A program made the position numbers and the translations under genes. From Ovis canadensis (lineage: Eukaryota > Chordata > Mammalia > Artiodactyla > Bovidae): DNA of 64,000 nt. The stretch spans positions 52,576,001-52,640,000 of the forward strand of contig NC_091249.1 of NCBI RefSeq assembly GCF_042477335.2. Direction: 5' to 3'. Shown here one piece after another: positions 10,923 through 23,400 of the stretch. The notes beneath the pieces are model-generated. The model saw nothing but the letters and a program-made list of their open reading frames with translations, was not told where the DNA came from and searched no databases. The first letter of the stretch is position 1. Each line of letters begins with the position of its first letter.

Positions 10923-11891
10923 TCAAGGATGATTCTTCAGATCCAGAACAATTTTCCTTTTTATAACTGCCATCTGAAAGAATCCTTTCAGAGCCCTCTT
11001 TATGTCCTTATTTCTCAGACTGTAGATGAAGGGGTTCAGCATGGGTGTGACCACAGTGTACATCACCGAGGCTGTTGCACTTGAGTGTGAGCTGTGGGTA
11101 GCAGCCGAGCTAAGGTACACTCCTAGGCTTGAACAATAATATAGGAAGACAACCGAGAGGTGGGATACACAGGTGGAAAATGCTTTATATTTCCCCTGAG
11201 GTGATGAGATTCCACGTACGGAGAACACTATCTTAGAGTAAGAATAAAGAATACCAGCCAGGGGGCCACCACCCAACAATACTGATGTAAAATACATAAA
11301 AACATCATTAAGAAAAGTGTCACAACAAGCAAGTAGTACAACCTGTTTGATTTCACAGAAAAAGTGGGGGATTTCCAAATCTGTACAGAAGGACAGCTGT
11401 AAGACCAGTAAGCTTTCTAACAAGGAAAACAGGGCACTAGTGATACAGCACACCAGCACCAGCAGCCCACAGAGCCAGGGGTTCATGATGGCTGTGTAGT
11501 GCAGGGGGCGGCAGATGGCCAAGAAGCGGTCAGAGGCCATCACAGTCAAAAGAAAATCATCCAGTGCTGCAAACAGCATGTAAAAATACATCTGGGTGAT
11601 GCACCCTCCATAGGATATAACTCTGCTCTGAATCTGTATATTTATTAACATCTTTAGGATGGTTGTGGTAGTGAAACAGATGTCAACAAAGGACAAGCTG
11701 GAGATGAAGAAGTACATGGGAGTGTGAAGATGGGAGTCTAAACTGACAGCCAGGATGATGAGCAGATTTCCAAACAAAGTGATCAGATACATGGAGAGGA
11801 ACATTCCAAATATGAATGGTTGCAGTTCTGGTTCCACTGATAAACCCTGAAGAAGAAATCCTGAATTTTGTGTATCATTTCCTGGCACCAT
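10923..11891 (-). CDS. Olfactory receptor, family 7-like, intact single-exon coding region
   Basis: This encodes a 322-residue odorant-binding G-protein-coupled receptor expected in olfactory cilia. I chose the ATG at 11891 because the MVPGNDTQ start matches the neighbouring receptor and carries an N-glycosylation site (N5). Codons further upstream run into a pyrimidine tract and acceptor AG at 11908-11909, so they are intron. Family marks are GN in TM1 (41-42), PMYFF (58-62), C97 and C179 for the extracellular disulfide, [10 protein letters not shown] in TM6 and [12 protein letters not shown] in TM7. At the end of TM3 the motif is MASDR (118-122) instead of the usual MAYDR. There is no stop or frameshift, so it is probably functional. 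The subfamily (7A, 7C or 7D type) is not resolved. Confidence 0.92.
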   Translation of the reverse strand: MVPGNDTQNSGFLLQGLSVEPELQPFIFGMFLSMYLITLFGNLLIILAVSLDSHLHTPMYFFISSLSFVDICFTTTTILKMLINIQIQSRVISYGGCITQMYFYMLFAALDDFLLTVMASDRFLAICRPLHYTAIMNPWLCGLLVLVCCITSALFSLLESLLVLQLSFCTDLEIPHFFCEIKQVVLLACCDTFLNDVFMYFTSVLLGGGPLAGILYSYSKIVFSVRGISSPQGKYKAFSTCVSHLSVVFLYYCSSLGVYLSSAATHSSHSSATASVMYTVVTPMLNPFIYSLRNKDIKRALKGFFQMAVIKRKIVLDLKNHP

Positions 11892-11900
11892 GTGCTGGTG

Positions 11901-11930
11901 TTGATGACTAGGAATAAAAAATACATATAT
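11901..11930 (-). promoter_or_regulatory. Splice acceptor of olfactory receptor gene 1
   Basis: On the minus strand a pyrimidine tract (TTTTTTATTCCTAG) ends in AG at 11909-11908 and is followed by a 16-base untranslated leader and the ATG. OR genes usually have an intron just upstream of the coding exon, and the second receptor has an acceptor at a near-equivalent distance. Confidence 0.6.
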
Positions 11931-12614
11931 AATTTTGCACAAATAAGTATTATTTAAAATGCTACAATGTATATATTTAAACCATATATATGCAAAGTAA
12001 ACATAAATAAAACATTTAAGAGATGTTTTGCAACATCTCTGACTAGATGTTAGAGAGAGAGGAAATATACAGACTTGTAGGAAAGTCTGTACAGACTGAG
12101 TAGGAAAGGATATCTAAAGTCCTCAGGTGGTCCTATATAGATGGCTATATGGACAAAATTTTCAGACTTTCTCCCAAGGAATTAAACAGTTGTAATGAGA
12201 AATATTTTTTGCATTTGAGGAACATATGGTGAGTACTGGCCATTTTCTAGGCATAAGATTGTGAGAAGCAAAAGCCAAATGATATAATGACAGTGAAAAA
12301 ATATAAGCAAATAAATATTGCATATCATGTGACATAGTGACATACGTGAAGACAGAAAAGACGGTATAAAAACAGTGGATGAGGGTGTTATTTATTACTG
12401 AGAATTCGGGAAGACCTAAAAATGATGAAGACAAAGTTATAAACTAATGATAGTTATTAATATATATGCATCTAAAAGAGAAGAGCTGACATGTATAAGG
12501 CAGTTTTTGAGATCTAAATGGAGAAAGCTGACAGCAACAGAAGAAGAGTAGTGGATTTTAACTCCTTGCTTACATAGTGAATAGATCATTGGAACAGCCT
12601 TATATGAAACGTTG
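11931..12614. other. 5' flank/intron of OR gene 1, no recognised repeat
   Basis: This AT-rich sequence lies upstream of the receptor coding exon. It may contain the noncoding first exon and promoter, but I cannot place them. No transposon family or coding frame was recognised. Confidence 0.4.
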
Positions 12615-13390
12615 GGTTGGAAGGACACATTCTTCTCAAGTGCAAATGGACCTTTCTCAAGAGTAGACCATGTGCTGGGAACAATACAAGCCTTAATAAA
12701 TTTAGAAGATTGACATTATATCAGGCGTTTTCTGATCACAATGGTATGAAACTATAAATCAAGTATAAGAAAAAGTTGGACAAATCATAAATATATGCAG
12801 GTTAAACAATGTGCTACTTAATGATTGGAATATTAGAAATCAAAGGAGTCATAAAATTTATGTATACAAATAAAAATGAATGCATGACATACTTCCACCA
12901 TTGTGATAAAACAAACTTAGTAATAAGAGAGAATTGTATAGTAATCCTCACCTACCACAAGAAACAAGACAGATCTAAACAAACAATCTAAATTTATATC
13001 TAAAAGAATATAGAAAAGGAGCAAAGAGCCAAAAGTCAGTAAAAGAAAGAACATAAGAAAAATCAAAGCAGAAATAAATTCTTCCAAAAAATTAAGAGAG
13101 GACCATCCTTATGAATTTTGTGAAGCCAACCTTATCCTGATACCGAAACCAAACCACGAAACAAGGAAAACAAGAAAATTATAGTCCACTATTTCTGATA
13201 AATGTAGAGCAAAAAGTCTCAACAAAATATAAGCTACTGAATAAAAAAATACCTTAAAAGGACCACACACCATTATTAAGTGGGATTTGTTTCTGGGATG
13301 CAAGGGTGGTCTAACATCTGAAAGTAGTCAACATGAAAATCCATGATAAACTAATGAAAAATAAATACCATGTATAACAATATGGATGTT
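12615..13390 (+). mobile_element. Old L1 fragment (ORF2 endonuclease and RT pieces)
   Basis: Plus-strand sequence resembling the L1 endonuclease TTCTCAAGTGC region at about 12633, then RT sequence near 13105-13370, with an internal deletion between them. All frames are broken. It directly abuts the 5' UTR of a long L1 that starts at about 13390, and old L1 3'-end sequence reappears after that element at 25895. It may therefore be the outer layer of a nested pair. Confidence 0.65.
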
Positions 13391-14187
13391 ATAATGCAAA
13401 CACAGATCTTGCAGAACACCAGCTGAGAATGGGCACGAGTACCTGACCGCCAGAAAAGAATACACAGTGCCACACAAATTTTGGTAGGATGAGTAAATGG
13501 GAGAAAAAGAGGAGGGTGAGCAGAACTGCATCTGCACCTGGAGGCTGGGGGAACTGAAGCAGCGGGTCAGAACCCACACTGAGGCGATTGTCTGGGAAGA
13601 GGAGAAACACTTGAAGCCGTTGGAGAGTGAAACAGCTGATCTGTGACAGTCTGACTGGAATGAGAATCACATAGACCATCCTTGCTGCAGCAGTATTTAC
13701 CTCAGACAGGGACGAAAATCCCTTAGAAAGAACAGCGATTGGGAGCTGGAGTGTAGAGATCTGAGAGCAACCCTAGGGCGAGGTCTACTATTGACCGCAG
13801 GGTTCAGTTCAGTTCAGTTCAGTCGCTCAGTCTTGTCTGACTCTTTGCGACCCCATGAATCGCAGCACGCCAGGCCTCCCTGTCCATCACCAACTCCCGG
13901 AGTACACTCAAACTCACGTCCATCGAGTCCGTGATGCCATCCAGCCATCTCATCCTGGGTCGTCCCCTTCTCCTCCTGCCCCCAATCCCTCCCAGCATCA
14001 GAGTCTTTTCCAATGAGTCAACTCTTCTCATGAGGTGGCCAAAGTACTGGAGTTTCAGCTTTAGCATCATTCCTTCCAAAGAAATCCCAGGGTTGATCTC
14101 CTTCAGAATGGACTGGTTGGATCTCCTTGCAGTCCAAGGAACTCTCAAGAGTCTTCTCCAACACCGCAATTCAAAAGCATCAATTCT

Positions 14188-14700
14188 TCAGTGCTCAACC
14201 TTCTTCACAGTCCAACTCTCACATCCATACATGACTACTAGAAAAACCATAGCCTTGACTAGACTGACCTTAGTCGGCAAAGTAATGTCTCTGCTTTTGA
14301 ATATGCTATCTAGGTTGCGCATAACTTTTCTTCCAAGGAGTAAATGTCTTTTAATTTCATGGCTGCAGTCACCATCTGCAGTGATTTTGGAGCCCACAAA
14401 AATAAAGTATGACACTGTTTCCACTGTTTCCCCATCTATTTTCCATGAAGTGATGGGACCAGATGCCATGATCTTCGTTTTCTGAATGTTGAGCTTTAAG
14501 CCAACTTTTTCACTCTCCTCTTTCACTTTCATCAAGAGGCTTTTTAATTCTTCTTCACTTTCTGCCATAAGGGTGGTGTCATCTGCATATCTGAGGTTAT
14601 GGATATTCCTCCCAGCAGTCTTGATTCCAGCTTGTGTTTCTTCCAGTCCAGCGTTTCTCATGAAGTACTCTGCATAGAAGTTAAATAAGCAGGGTGACAA
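14188..14700 (-). pseudogene. BovB reverse-transcriptase palm remnant
   Basis: This 170-codon frame contains FNFYAEYFMRNAGLEE, the catalytic YADDTTLMAESEEE and the KLNIQKTKIMASGP thumb-side block. It is separated from the upstream RT finger region (15057-14845 and 15720-15181) by frameshifts. Confidence 0.85.
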
Positions 14701-16034
14701 TACACAGCCTTGATGTACTCCTTTTCCTATTTGGAACCAATCTGTCGTTCCATGTCGAGTTCTAACTGTTGATTCCTAACCTGCATATAGATTTCTCAAG
14801 AGGCAGGTCAGGTGGTCTGGTATCCCCATCTCTCTCAGAATTTTTCACAATTTATTGTGATCCACACAGTCAAAGGCTTTGGCATAGTCAATAAAGCAGA
14901 AATAGATGTTTTTCTGGAACTCTTTTGCTTTTTCCATGATCCAGCTGATGTTGGCAATTTGATCTCTGGTTCCTCTGCCTTTTCTAAAACCAACTTGAAC
15001 ATCAGGAAGTTCATGGTTCACGTATTGCTGAAGCCTGGCTTGGAGAATTTTGAGCATTACTTTACTAGCATGTGAGATGAGTGCAATTGTGTGGTAGTTT
15101 GAGCATTCTTTGGCATTGCCTTTCTTTGGGATTGGAATGAAAACTGACCTTTTCCAGTCCTGTGGCCACTGCTGAGTTTTTCAAATTTGTTGGCATATTG
15201 AGTGCAGCACTTTCACAGCATCATCTTTCAGGATTTGAAATAGCTCAACTGGAATTGCATCACCTCCACTAGCTTTGTTTGTAGTGATGCTTTCCAAGGC
15301 CCACTTGACTTCACATTCTAGGATGTCTGGCTCTAGATGAGTGATCACACCATCGTGATTATCTTGTTCTTGAAGACCTTTTTTGTATAGTTCTTCTGTG
15401 TATTCTTGCCACCTCTTCTTAATATCTTCTGCTTCTGTTAGGTCCAGACCATTTCTGTCCTTTATCAAGCCCATCTTTGCATGAAATGTTCCCTTGGTAT
15501 CTCTAATTTTCTTGAAGCAATCTCTAGTCTTTCCCATTCTGTTGTTTTCCTCTATTTCTTTGCATTGATCGCTGAAGAAGACTTTCTTATCTCTCTTTGC
15601 TATTCTTTGCAACTCTGCATTCAGATGCTTATATCTTTCCTTTTCTCCTTTGCTTTTCACTTCTCTTTTTTCACAGCTATTTGAAAGGCCTCCCCAGACA
15701 GCCATTTGGCTTTTTTGCATTTCTTTTCCATGGGGATGGTCTTGATCCCTGTCTCCTGTACAATGTCATGAACCTCAGTCCATAGTTCATTAGGCACTCT
15801 ATCTATCAGATCTAGGCCTTTAAATCTATTTCTCACTTCCACTGTATAATCATAAGGGATTTGATTTAGGTCATGCCTGAATGGTCTAGTGGTTTCCCCT
15901 ACTTTCTTCAATTTGAGTCTGAATTTGGCAATAAGGAGCTCATGATCTGAGCCACAGTCAGCTCCTGGTCTTGTTTTTGTTGACTGTATAGAGCTTCTCC
16001 ATCTTTGGCTGCAAAGAATATAATCAATCTGATT

Positions 16035-16628
16035 TCAGTGTTGACCATGTGATGATGTCCGTGTGTAGAGTCTTCTCTTGTGTTGTTGGAAGAGGGTGTT
16101 TGCTATGACCAGTGCATTTTCTTGGCAAAACTCTATTAGTCTTTCCCCTGCTTTATTCCACATTCCAAGGCCAAATTTGCCTGTTACTCCAGGTGTTTCT
16201 TGACTTCCTACTTTTGCATTCCAGTTCCCTATAATGAAAAGGACATCTTTTTTGGGTGTTAGTTCTAAAAGGTCTTGTAGGTCTTCATAGAACCATTCAA
16301 CTTCAGCTTCTTCAGTGTTACTGGTTGGGGCATAGACTTGGATAACCATGATATTGAATGGTTTGCCTTGGAGATGAACAGAGGTCATTCTGCCGTTTTT
16401 GAGATTGCATCCAAGTACTGCATTTCGGACTCTTTTGTTGACCATGATGGCTACTCCATTTCTTCTGAGGGATTCCTGCCCGCAGTAGTAGATATAATGG
16501 TCATCTGAGTTAAATTCACCCATTCCAGTCCATTTTAGTTCACTGATTCCTAGAATGTCGATGTTCACTCTTGCCATCTCCTGTTTACCACTTCCAATTT
16601 GCCTTGATTCATGGACCTGACATTCCAA
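16035..16628 (-). pseudogene. BovB endonuclease domain remnant
   Basis: The 197-codon open stretch is an exonuclease-endonuclease-phosphatase fold domain that in active RTE elements nicks target DNA for reverse transcription. SELKWTGMGEF gives the first acidic block and QVYAPT the central one. In GNWNAKVG the aspartate normally found after G is an asparagine. The C-terminal SDH/DGQH-like block is degraded to SSHGQH. The frame ends before the RT, so the polyprotein is interrupted. Confidence 0.8.
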
Positions 16629-18242
16629 GTTCCTATGCGATATTGCTCTTTACAGCATCAGACCTTGCTTCTATCACCAGTCATATCCACAACTGGGTAT
16701 TGTTTTTGCTTTGACTCCATCCCTTCATTCTTTCTGGAGTTATTTCTCCACTGATCTCCAGTAGCATATTGGGCACCTACTGACCTGGGGAGTTCCTCTT
16801 TTGGTATCCTATCATTTTGCCTTTTCATACTGTTCATGGGGTTCTCAAGGCAAGAATACTGAAGTGATTTGCCATTCCCTTTTCCAGTGGACCACATTCT
16901 GTCAGACTTCTCCACCATGACCTGCCTGTCTTGGGTTACCCCACGGGCATGGCTTAGTTTCATTGAGCTAGACAAGGCTGTGGTCCTAGCGTGATTAGAT
17001 TGACTAGTTTTCTGTGAGTATGGTTTCAGTGTGTCTGTCCTCTGATGCCGTTTTGCAACACCTAGATGGCCCAACGGGGTGTGAGGAGGGAGATCACAGT
17101 GGGAAGTGCCTGTGGAGGCAAATCCAGCAGCCATGAAGGCAAAGCGATACTGCTGAGTCATGTGTAGGGGGTGGAGCCATCACTGTAGCCTCTTTCTCCC
17201 CATAGGGACAGGACCAGCAGCTGAACAATAAAGACCCCAGAGAGGCTGGACCGTTAAGAGCCTGACGCACTGAGCAAAAGACAAGGCCCCCACGGGGAGG
17301 GTATTTTAAGTGCCTGATGCGCCAAACAGCAGAGAAGGATGCTTTAAGTCCCCTAATGGGCCGAGCAACAGAGAAGGATCAGTCAAAGAGACCCTCTGAT
17401 TTCCAGCTGTCAGAGGTTGGGAAAATCCTCTGATAGGGCCATGGCTCCTGTGGCTGAAGCAATTGGTGTCCCTGAACACTTAGCACTGCCAGAGGCTCCA
17501 TGATCCAAGCAGCTGCAACACCTCCACTCTTGGGGCAGAGCTGCCAGCGGCTAGGGGGTAAAAAACCAAAACATCCTAATAGTGCCATATCTCCTTGACA
17601 ATGTGCCTTGACAAGCCATCTGTGCCTTTGCTCACCTGGCACTGATAGGGTCTCCATGATCCAAACAACCGTACCACCTCTATGCTTGATCTCCACTGGG
17701 ACAGAAATTCCAGGGGCTAGAAAAACCCTAAGAGCACTGTAATTCCTGCTGCCCTAGCTGCTGGCTCCTCTGAGTACCCGGTGCTGCCAGGGCTCCTGCA
17801 GTCCAAACAGCTGTGCCACCTCCACGCCTGGTCCTCACAGGGGCAGACCCAGGCCCAGCAGGGCAGCCTCAGAAGCAAACCCTGTGGAAAACTCACATGC
17901 AGAGGTGAAGATAAAATGACAGTTGAAACCCCAGGGGAGTGTGGCTGAGCAAGATGACCCCAAATCTTCCCACCAGCTGTATAAGCTGCAGATTCAATCC
18001 ACACAATCAACTAAGCAGACTCTGTGTCTATGGAATACATAAAAGGACAATGACAGTTTCCACAAAAGAAAATGCACTAGCTCTGGCAGCTGTGAACATT
18101 GGAAGCAAGAACATGCAGGAGTAAATCCAGATTAGCGTCTGAGCTGCCCCCACACTGGTCCAGAGATCAGGCCAGTATTGGAGGGCAATTGAGGGAGATG
18201 AGGTGGACTGTGATTCTCAGCAAGGGAAAGGATGCTGACAAC

Positions 18243-18345
18243 TGCTGCTAAGTCACTTCAGTCGTGTCCAACTCTGTGCGACCCCATAGATGGCAGCCCA
18301 CTAGGCTCCCTCATCCCTGGGATTCTCCAGACAAGAACACTGAGA
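18243..18345 (-). mobile_element. Partial Bov-A2 SINE
   Basis: The minus strand shows the GTCCCTGGG and TGCTGCTAAGTCACTTCAG-type sequence of one Bov-A2 half. It lies in the 5' UTR of the long L1. Confidence 0.75.
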
Positions 18346-19542
18346 TTCAAGAAAAACATCTCTTATTATATTTTGACTTGTTCTGTAGTTGCTACTGGTG
18401 TTTTCTTTTCTTTTTCATTTTTTTCTCACTGTTGCTGTAGTTGTTTATTTTATTAGTACTATTAAAGCTATTTAAGCTTTTGAGAATTTTTTAAATCACA
18501 CTTTTTTTCTTTTGTATACTTCTGCCTCTATCTTGGCCTTTTGCAGTTCTATGGGGTTTTTATTTTTAAAATTTTAAATATTTAAAATTTATTATTATTC
18601 TATATTTATTCTTTTGTGTGCCTTTATTATTGTTCTTTTCCCATTGTAGTTATTCCTTAATATATATATACATTTTCTTTATCTACCTCTATTTAACTTT
18701 GCTTTTCTAGTCTTTCTTTTTTTCCTTTTCTTTCTTTTTCACACGAAGTTGGTTAGCTTTTGTTTTCATTGCTTTATTCCCCAGTTGGCAACTGCTTTGG
18801 TTTTGTTTTCAGTTTGTCGTTTAGTTAGTTCTGTTTTTAACTGGTTGATATCAGTTTTGGTTTCCTTTGCTTGCCAAGTCAATCTGTTGTACTTATTATT
18901 TTTTGAACTGTTTGGTTTTGTTTATGTGTGTATATGTGTGTGTGTATTCCACTGTTTTTGTTATTATTTGCCTGAGTTAGTATTTGCCACTTGTCTGGGG
19001 TTCTTTTGTTTCTTGTTTTTGTTTTGGTGTGTTTGTTTTAATCCCCCTTAATGCCATAACAAACCACCTGTTGAATCTCCATTCCATGGCCAGAAATCAG
19101 GCCCTGAGTTTCTGGAGTGAGAGGACAGACTCCAAGACCCTAGGCTGCCAGAGAACTCCTGATCCCAGGGAGTATTAGTGAGAATTCCCACAAAGGTCTC
19201 CACCTGTATACAAGAACCAGCATTATCCAAATGCCACCAGGACTGTCAGCAGGATGCCTCATCCAAACAACAAACAAAATAAAAACACAAACCCAATCAT
19301 CAGCAGACAGGATGACCACCTCACACAGCCCTGCCCCTCAGATGGGGAAAACACAACACAACACAACACAACACAGCAACAACTCACCTCCTCCCACCAG
19401 AACACAAGCACAAGTCACACCCAACACAAAGCCTACACAAACCAAGGGGCCAACCTTATCCACCAAGGGCAGAAATTAAAAGGAAGAAAGAATTCAGCCT
19501 CAAAGCCTGGGATAAGGAGATATCAAACACAACTTTTTTTTG

Positions 19543-19561
19543 AAAAAAAAAAAAAAAAAAA
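19543..19561 (+). repeat. Poly(A) tract just before L1 ORF1
   Basis: A run of A with one short interruption lies between the 5' UTR and the ORF1 relic, a site where slippage is likely. A short ACACA-type repeat also lies nearby (about 19350-19378). Confidence 0.8.
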
Positions 19562-19586
19562 GGCAGAGAAATATTGTGCAGATGAA

Positions 19587-20470
19587 GGAAAAAGCTAGAT
19601 ACCCAGAAGACAAAATAAACAAAGAGGAAATAGGGAAGCTACCTGAAAAATAATTCAAAGTAATGATAGTAAGGATGATCCAAAACCTCAAAAATAGAAT
19701 GGACAAAATGCAAGGATCAATTAGCACATTTAACAAAGATCTAGAAGAAATAAACAAACAGACAGAAAACACAGTTACTGAAGTTGAAAATACTCTGGAA
19801 AAGATCAATAGCAGAATATCTGAGGCAGAAGAACTGTTAAGTGAGCTGGAAGATAGAATGGTGGAAATAACTGCTAAAGAGCAGAATAAAGGAAAAAGAA
19901 TGAAGAGAACTGTGGATAGTCTCAGGGACCTCTGGGACAATATTAAATGCACCAGCATTTGAATTATAGGAGTTCAGAAGAAGAAGAGAAAAAGAAAGGG
20001 TCTGAGAAAATTTTTGAAATGATTATAGTGAAAAACATCCCAAATATGGGAAAGGAAATAGTCAATCAAGTCCAAGAAGCATAGAGAGTCCCATACAAGG
20101 TAAACCCAAGGAGAAACATGCCAAGACACATACTAATCAAACTAACAAAGACTAAACACAAAGAAAGAATATTAAAAGCAGCAAGGGAAAAGCAACAAGT
20201 AACATACAAGGGAAACCCCGTATGATTAACGGCTTATCTTTTAGCAGAAATTCTGCTGGCTGGCCAAAAGAGAATGAAAAAATATACTTACAGTACTGAA
20301 AGGGAAAAATCTACAACCAAGATTACTGTACCTGGCAAGGATCTCATTCATAATTGATGAAGAAATCAAAAACTTTACAGACAAGAAAAAGTTAAGAGAA
20401 TTTAGTACCACCAAACCAGCTTTACAACAAATGTTAAAGGGACTTATATAGACAGGATTCACAAGAGAAG
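19587..20470 (+). pseudogene. L1 ORF1 relic (RNA-binding chaperone)
   Basis: The plus strand encodes the ORF1p coiled coil (open 19663-19962) with heptad-like runs around SEAEELLSELEDRMVEI. The conserved RDLWDNIKCTSI block at the start of the RRM-like domain follows, and then a stop at about 19961. Homology continues through an IPNMGKEIVNQVQEA-like segment and a TPRHI-type C-terminus, broken by several stops. Confidence 0.8.
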
Positions 20471-20499
20471 GAAAGACCTACAAAGATAAACCCCAAACA

Positions 20500-23400
20500 A
20501 TTAAGAAAATGACAATGAGAACATTACTTTAAATGTAAATGAATTAAATGGCCCAACCAAAAGACAAAGACTGGCTGAATGGATACAAACACAAGAACAT
20601 ATGACATATGCTGTCCACAAGAGACCCACTTCAGACCTAGAGACACATATAGACTGAATGTGAGAGGATGAAAGAAGATATTCCATGCAAATGGAAATCA
20701 AAAGAAAGCCAGAATGGCAATCTTCATATCAGACAAAACAGACCTTAAAGTAAATAATATTACAAGAGATAAGGAAGGACACTGCATAATGATCAAGCTA
20801 TCAGTCCAAGAGGAAGACATAGCAATTATAAATATTTGTGCACCCAACATAGGAGTACCTCAATACATAAGACTAACACTAAGAGACATAAAAGGAGAAA
20901 TTGAAAGTAACACAATAATAGTAGCAGACTTTAATGCCTCACTTACATCAATGAATAGATCATCAAAACAGAAAATAAGGAAACACAAGCCTTAAATGAC
21001 ACATTAGACCAGATGAATCTAATTGATATCTTCTGGACATATCACCCAAATGCAGAAGAATACACTTTCTTTTCAAGTGCACATGGAACATTCTCCAGGA
21101 TAGACCAAATCTTGGGTCATAAATCAAACCTCAGTAAATTTAAGAAAACTGAAATTGTATCAAACATCTTTTTTGACCACAACACTATGAGACTAGGTAT
21201 CAATTACAGGGGAAAAAAACTGTAAAAAACACAAACATATGGAGAATAAACAATATGTTTCTAAATAATGAACAGGTTACTAAAAAGTCAAAAGGGAAAT
21301 ACAAAAAGTCCTAGAAACAAAATAACAATGAAAACACAACTCACATCCTATGGGATGCAGCAAAGTCAGTTCTAAGAAGGAAGTTTATAGCAATACAATC
21401 CTGTCTCAAGAAACAAGAAAAACATTGAATGGATAACCTAACTTTACATCTAAACCAAGCAGAAAAAGAGGAACAAAAAATCCTAAAGTTAACAGATGGA
21501 AAGAAATAATAAAGACTAGAGGAGAAATAAAAGAAAAATAAATGAATGAACAATAGTAATGATTAATAAAACTAAAAGCTGGTTCTTTGAGAAGATAATA
21601 TTGACAAACATTTAGCCAGACTCATCAAGAAAAAAAGAGAAGAATCAAATCAATAAAATTAGAAATAAAAAAGGTGAGGCTACAACAGACAACACAGAAA
21701 TACAAAGAATCATAAAAGTCTATTATGAACAACTATATGCCAATAAAATGAACAACCTGGAAGAAATGGACAGATTTTTAGAAAAGTTTAATCTTCCAAG
21801 CCTGAACCAGGAAGAAACAGAAATTATGAATAAGCCAATTGCAAGCAGTGAAATAAAAACTGTGATAAAAAAAAATTTCCCCAAAAAACAAAAGCACAGG
21901 GCCATATGGCTTCACAGATGAATTCTATCAAACATTTAGAGAAGAGCTAATGCCTGTCCTTGTAAAACTCTTTTAAGAAATTGCAGAGGAAGGAACACTT
22001 CCAAATTCATTATATGAGGCCACCACACTGTAATACCAAAACTGACAAAGATAACACAGAAAAATAAAATTACAGGCCAATATCACTGATGAACATAGAT
22101 GCAAAAATCCTCAACAAATTTCTAGCAAATAGAATTCAACAAGACATTAAGAGCATACACCATGATCAAGTCTGATTTATCCCAAGGATTCAATGATTTT
22201 TCAATATATGCAAATCAATATGATACACCATATGAAAAAATGGAAAGATAAAAAGCCATTTGATAATCTCAACAGGTGTAGAAAAAGCTGTCTGTAAAAT
22301 TCAGCACTCACTTCAGTTAACTTCAGTCGCTCAGTAGTGTATGATTCTTTGCGACCCCATGAAAAGCTGCATGCCAGGCCTCCCTGTCCATTACCAACTC
22401 CCGGAGTCCACCCAAATCATGTACACTGAGTTGGTGATGCCATCCAACCATCTCATTCTCTGTGGTCCCCTTCTCTTCCTGCCACCAATCCCTCCCAGCA
22501 TCAGGGTCTTTCCAAATGAGTCCGCTCTTACCATCAGGTGGCCAAAATATTGGAGTTTCAGCTTCAACATCAGTCCTTCCAATGAATATTCAGGACTGAT
22601 CTCCTTTAGCATGGACTGGTTGGATCTCCTTGCAGTCCAAGGGACTCTCAAGAGTCTTCTCCAATACCACAGTTCAAAAGCATCAATTATTTGGCGCTCA
22701 GCTTTCTTCGCAGTCAAACTCTCACATCCATACATGACCACAGGAAAAACCATAGCCTTGACTAGACGGACCTTTGTTGACAAAGTAATGTCTCTGCTTT
22801 TGATATGCTATCTAAGTTGGTCATAATTTTTCTTCCAAGGAGTAAGCGTCTTTTAATTTCATGTCTGCAATCACCATCTGTAGTGCTTTTGGAGCCCAGG
22901 AAAATAAAGTCAGCCCCTGTTTCCACCGTTTCCCCATTTATTTCCCAGGAAGTGATGGGACCAGATGCCATGATCTTCAGTTCCTGAATGTTGAGCTTTA
23001 AGCCAACTTTTTCACTCTCTTCTTTCACTTTCATCAAGAGGCTCTTCAGTTCTTCTTCACTTTCTGCCATAAGGGTGGTGTCATCTGCATAGCTGAGGTG
23101 ATTGATATTTCTCCCGACAATCTTGATTCCAGCTTGTCCTTCTTCCAGCCCAGTGTTTCTCATGATGTACTCTGCATAGAAGTTAAATAAGCAGGGTGAC
23201 AATGTACAGCCTTGACATACTCCTTTTCCTATTTGGAACCAGTCTGTTGTTCCATATCCAGTTCTAACTGTTGCTTCCTGACCTACATACAGGTTCCTCA
23301 AGAGGCAGGTCAGGTGGTCTGGTATTCCCATCTCTTTCAAAATTTTCCACAGTTTATTGTGATCCACACAGTCAAAGGCTTTGGCATAGTCAATAAAGCA

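Larger units (their letters stand above)
13804..17090 (-). mobile_element. BovB LINE, nearly complete, inserted in an L1 5' UTR
   Basis: The minus strand carries both BovB enzymatic regions. An AP-like endonuclease lies at 16628-16035 with GISELKWTG, QVYAPT and GNWNAKVG blocks, the last showing N where a catalytic D is expected. An RT follows with a KASGGD block near 15270 and YADD near 14580. The 3' tail is a TTCAGTTCAG repeat at 13803. Frameshifts and stops separate the domains (for example between 15181 and 15057), so it is dead. The 5' limit near 17090 is inferred from where homology to the other L1 5' UTR copy resumes. It has the largest coding content of the BovB copies here. Confidence 0.88.

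Noticed and set aside
17379-18010. Open frames of about 100 codons that could be a small gene
   Set aside because: The sequence is L1 5' UTR, with parallel text at 50758-51445 and ORF1 following.
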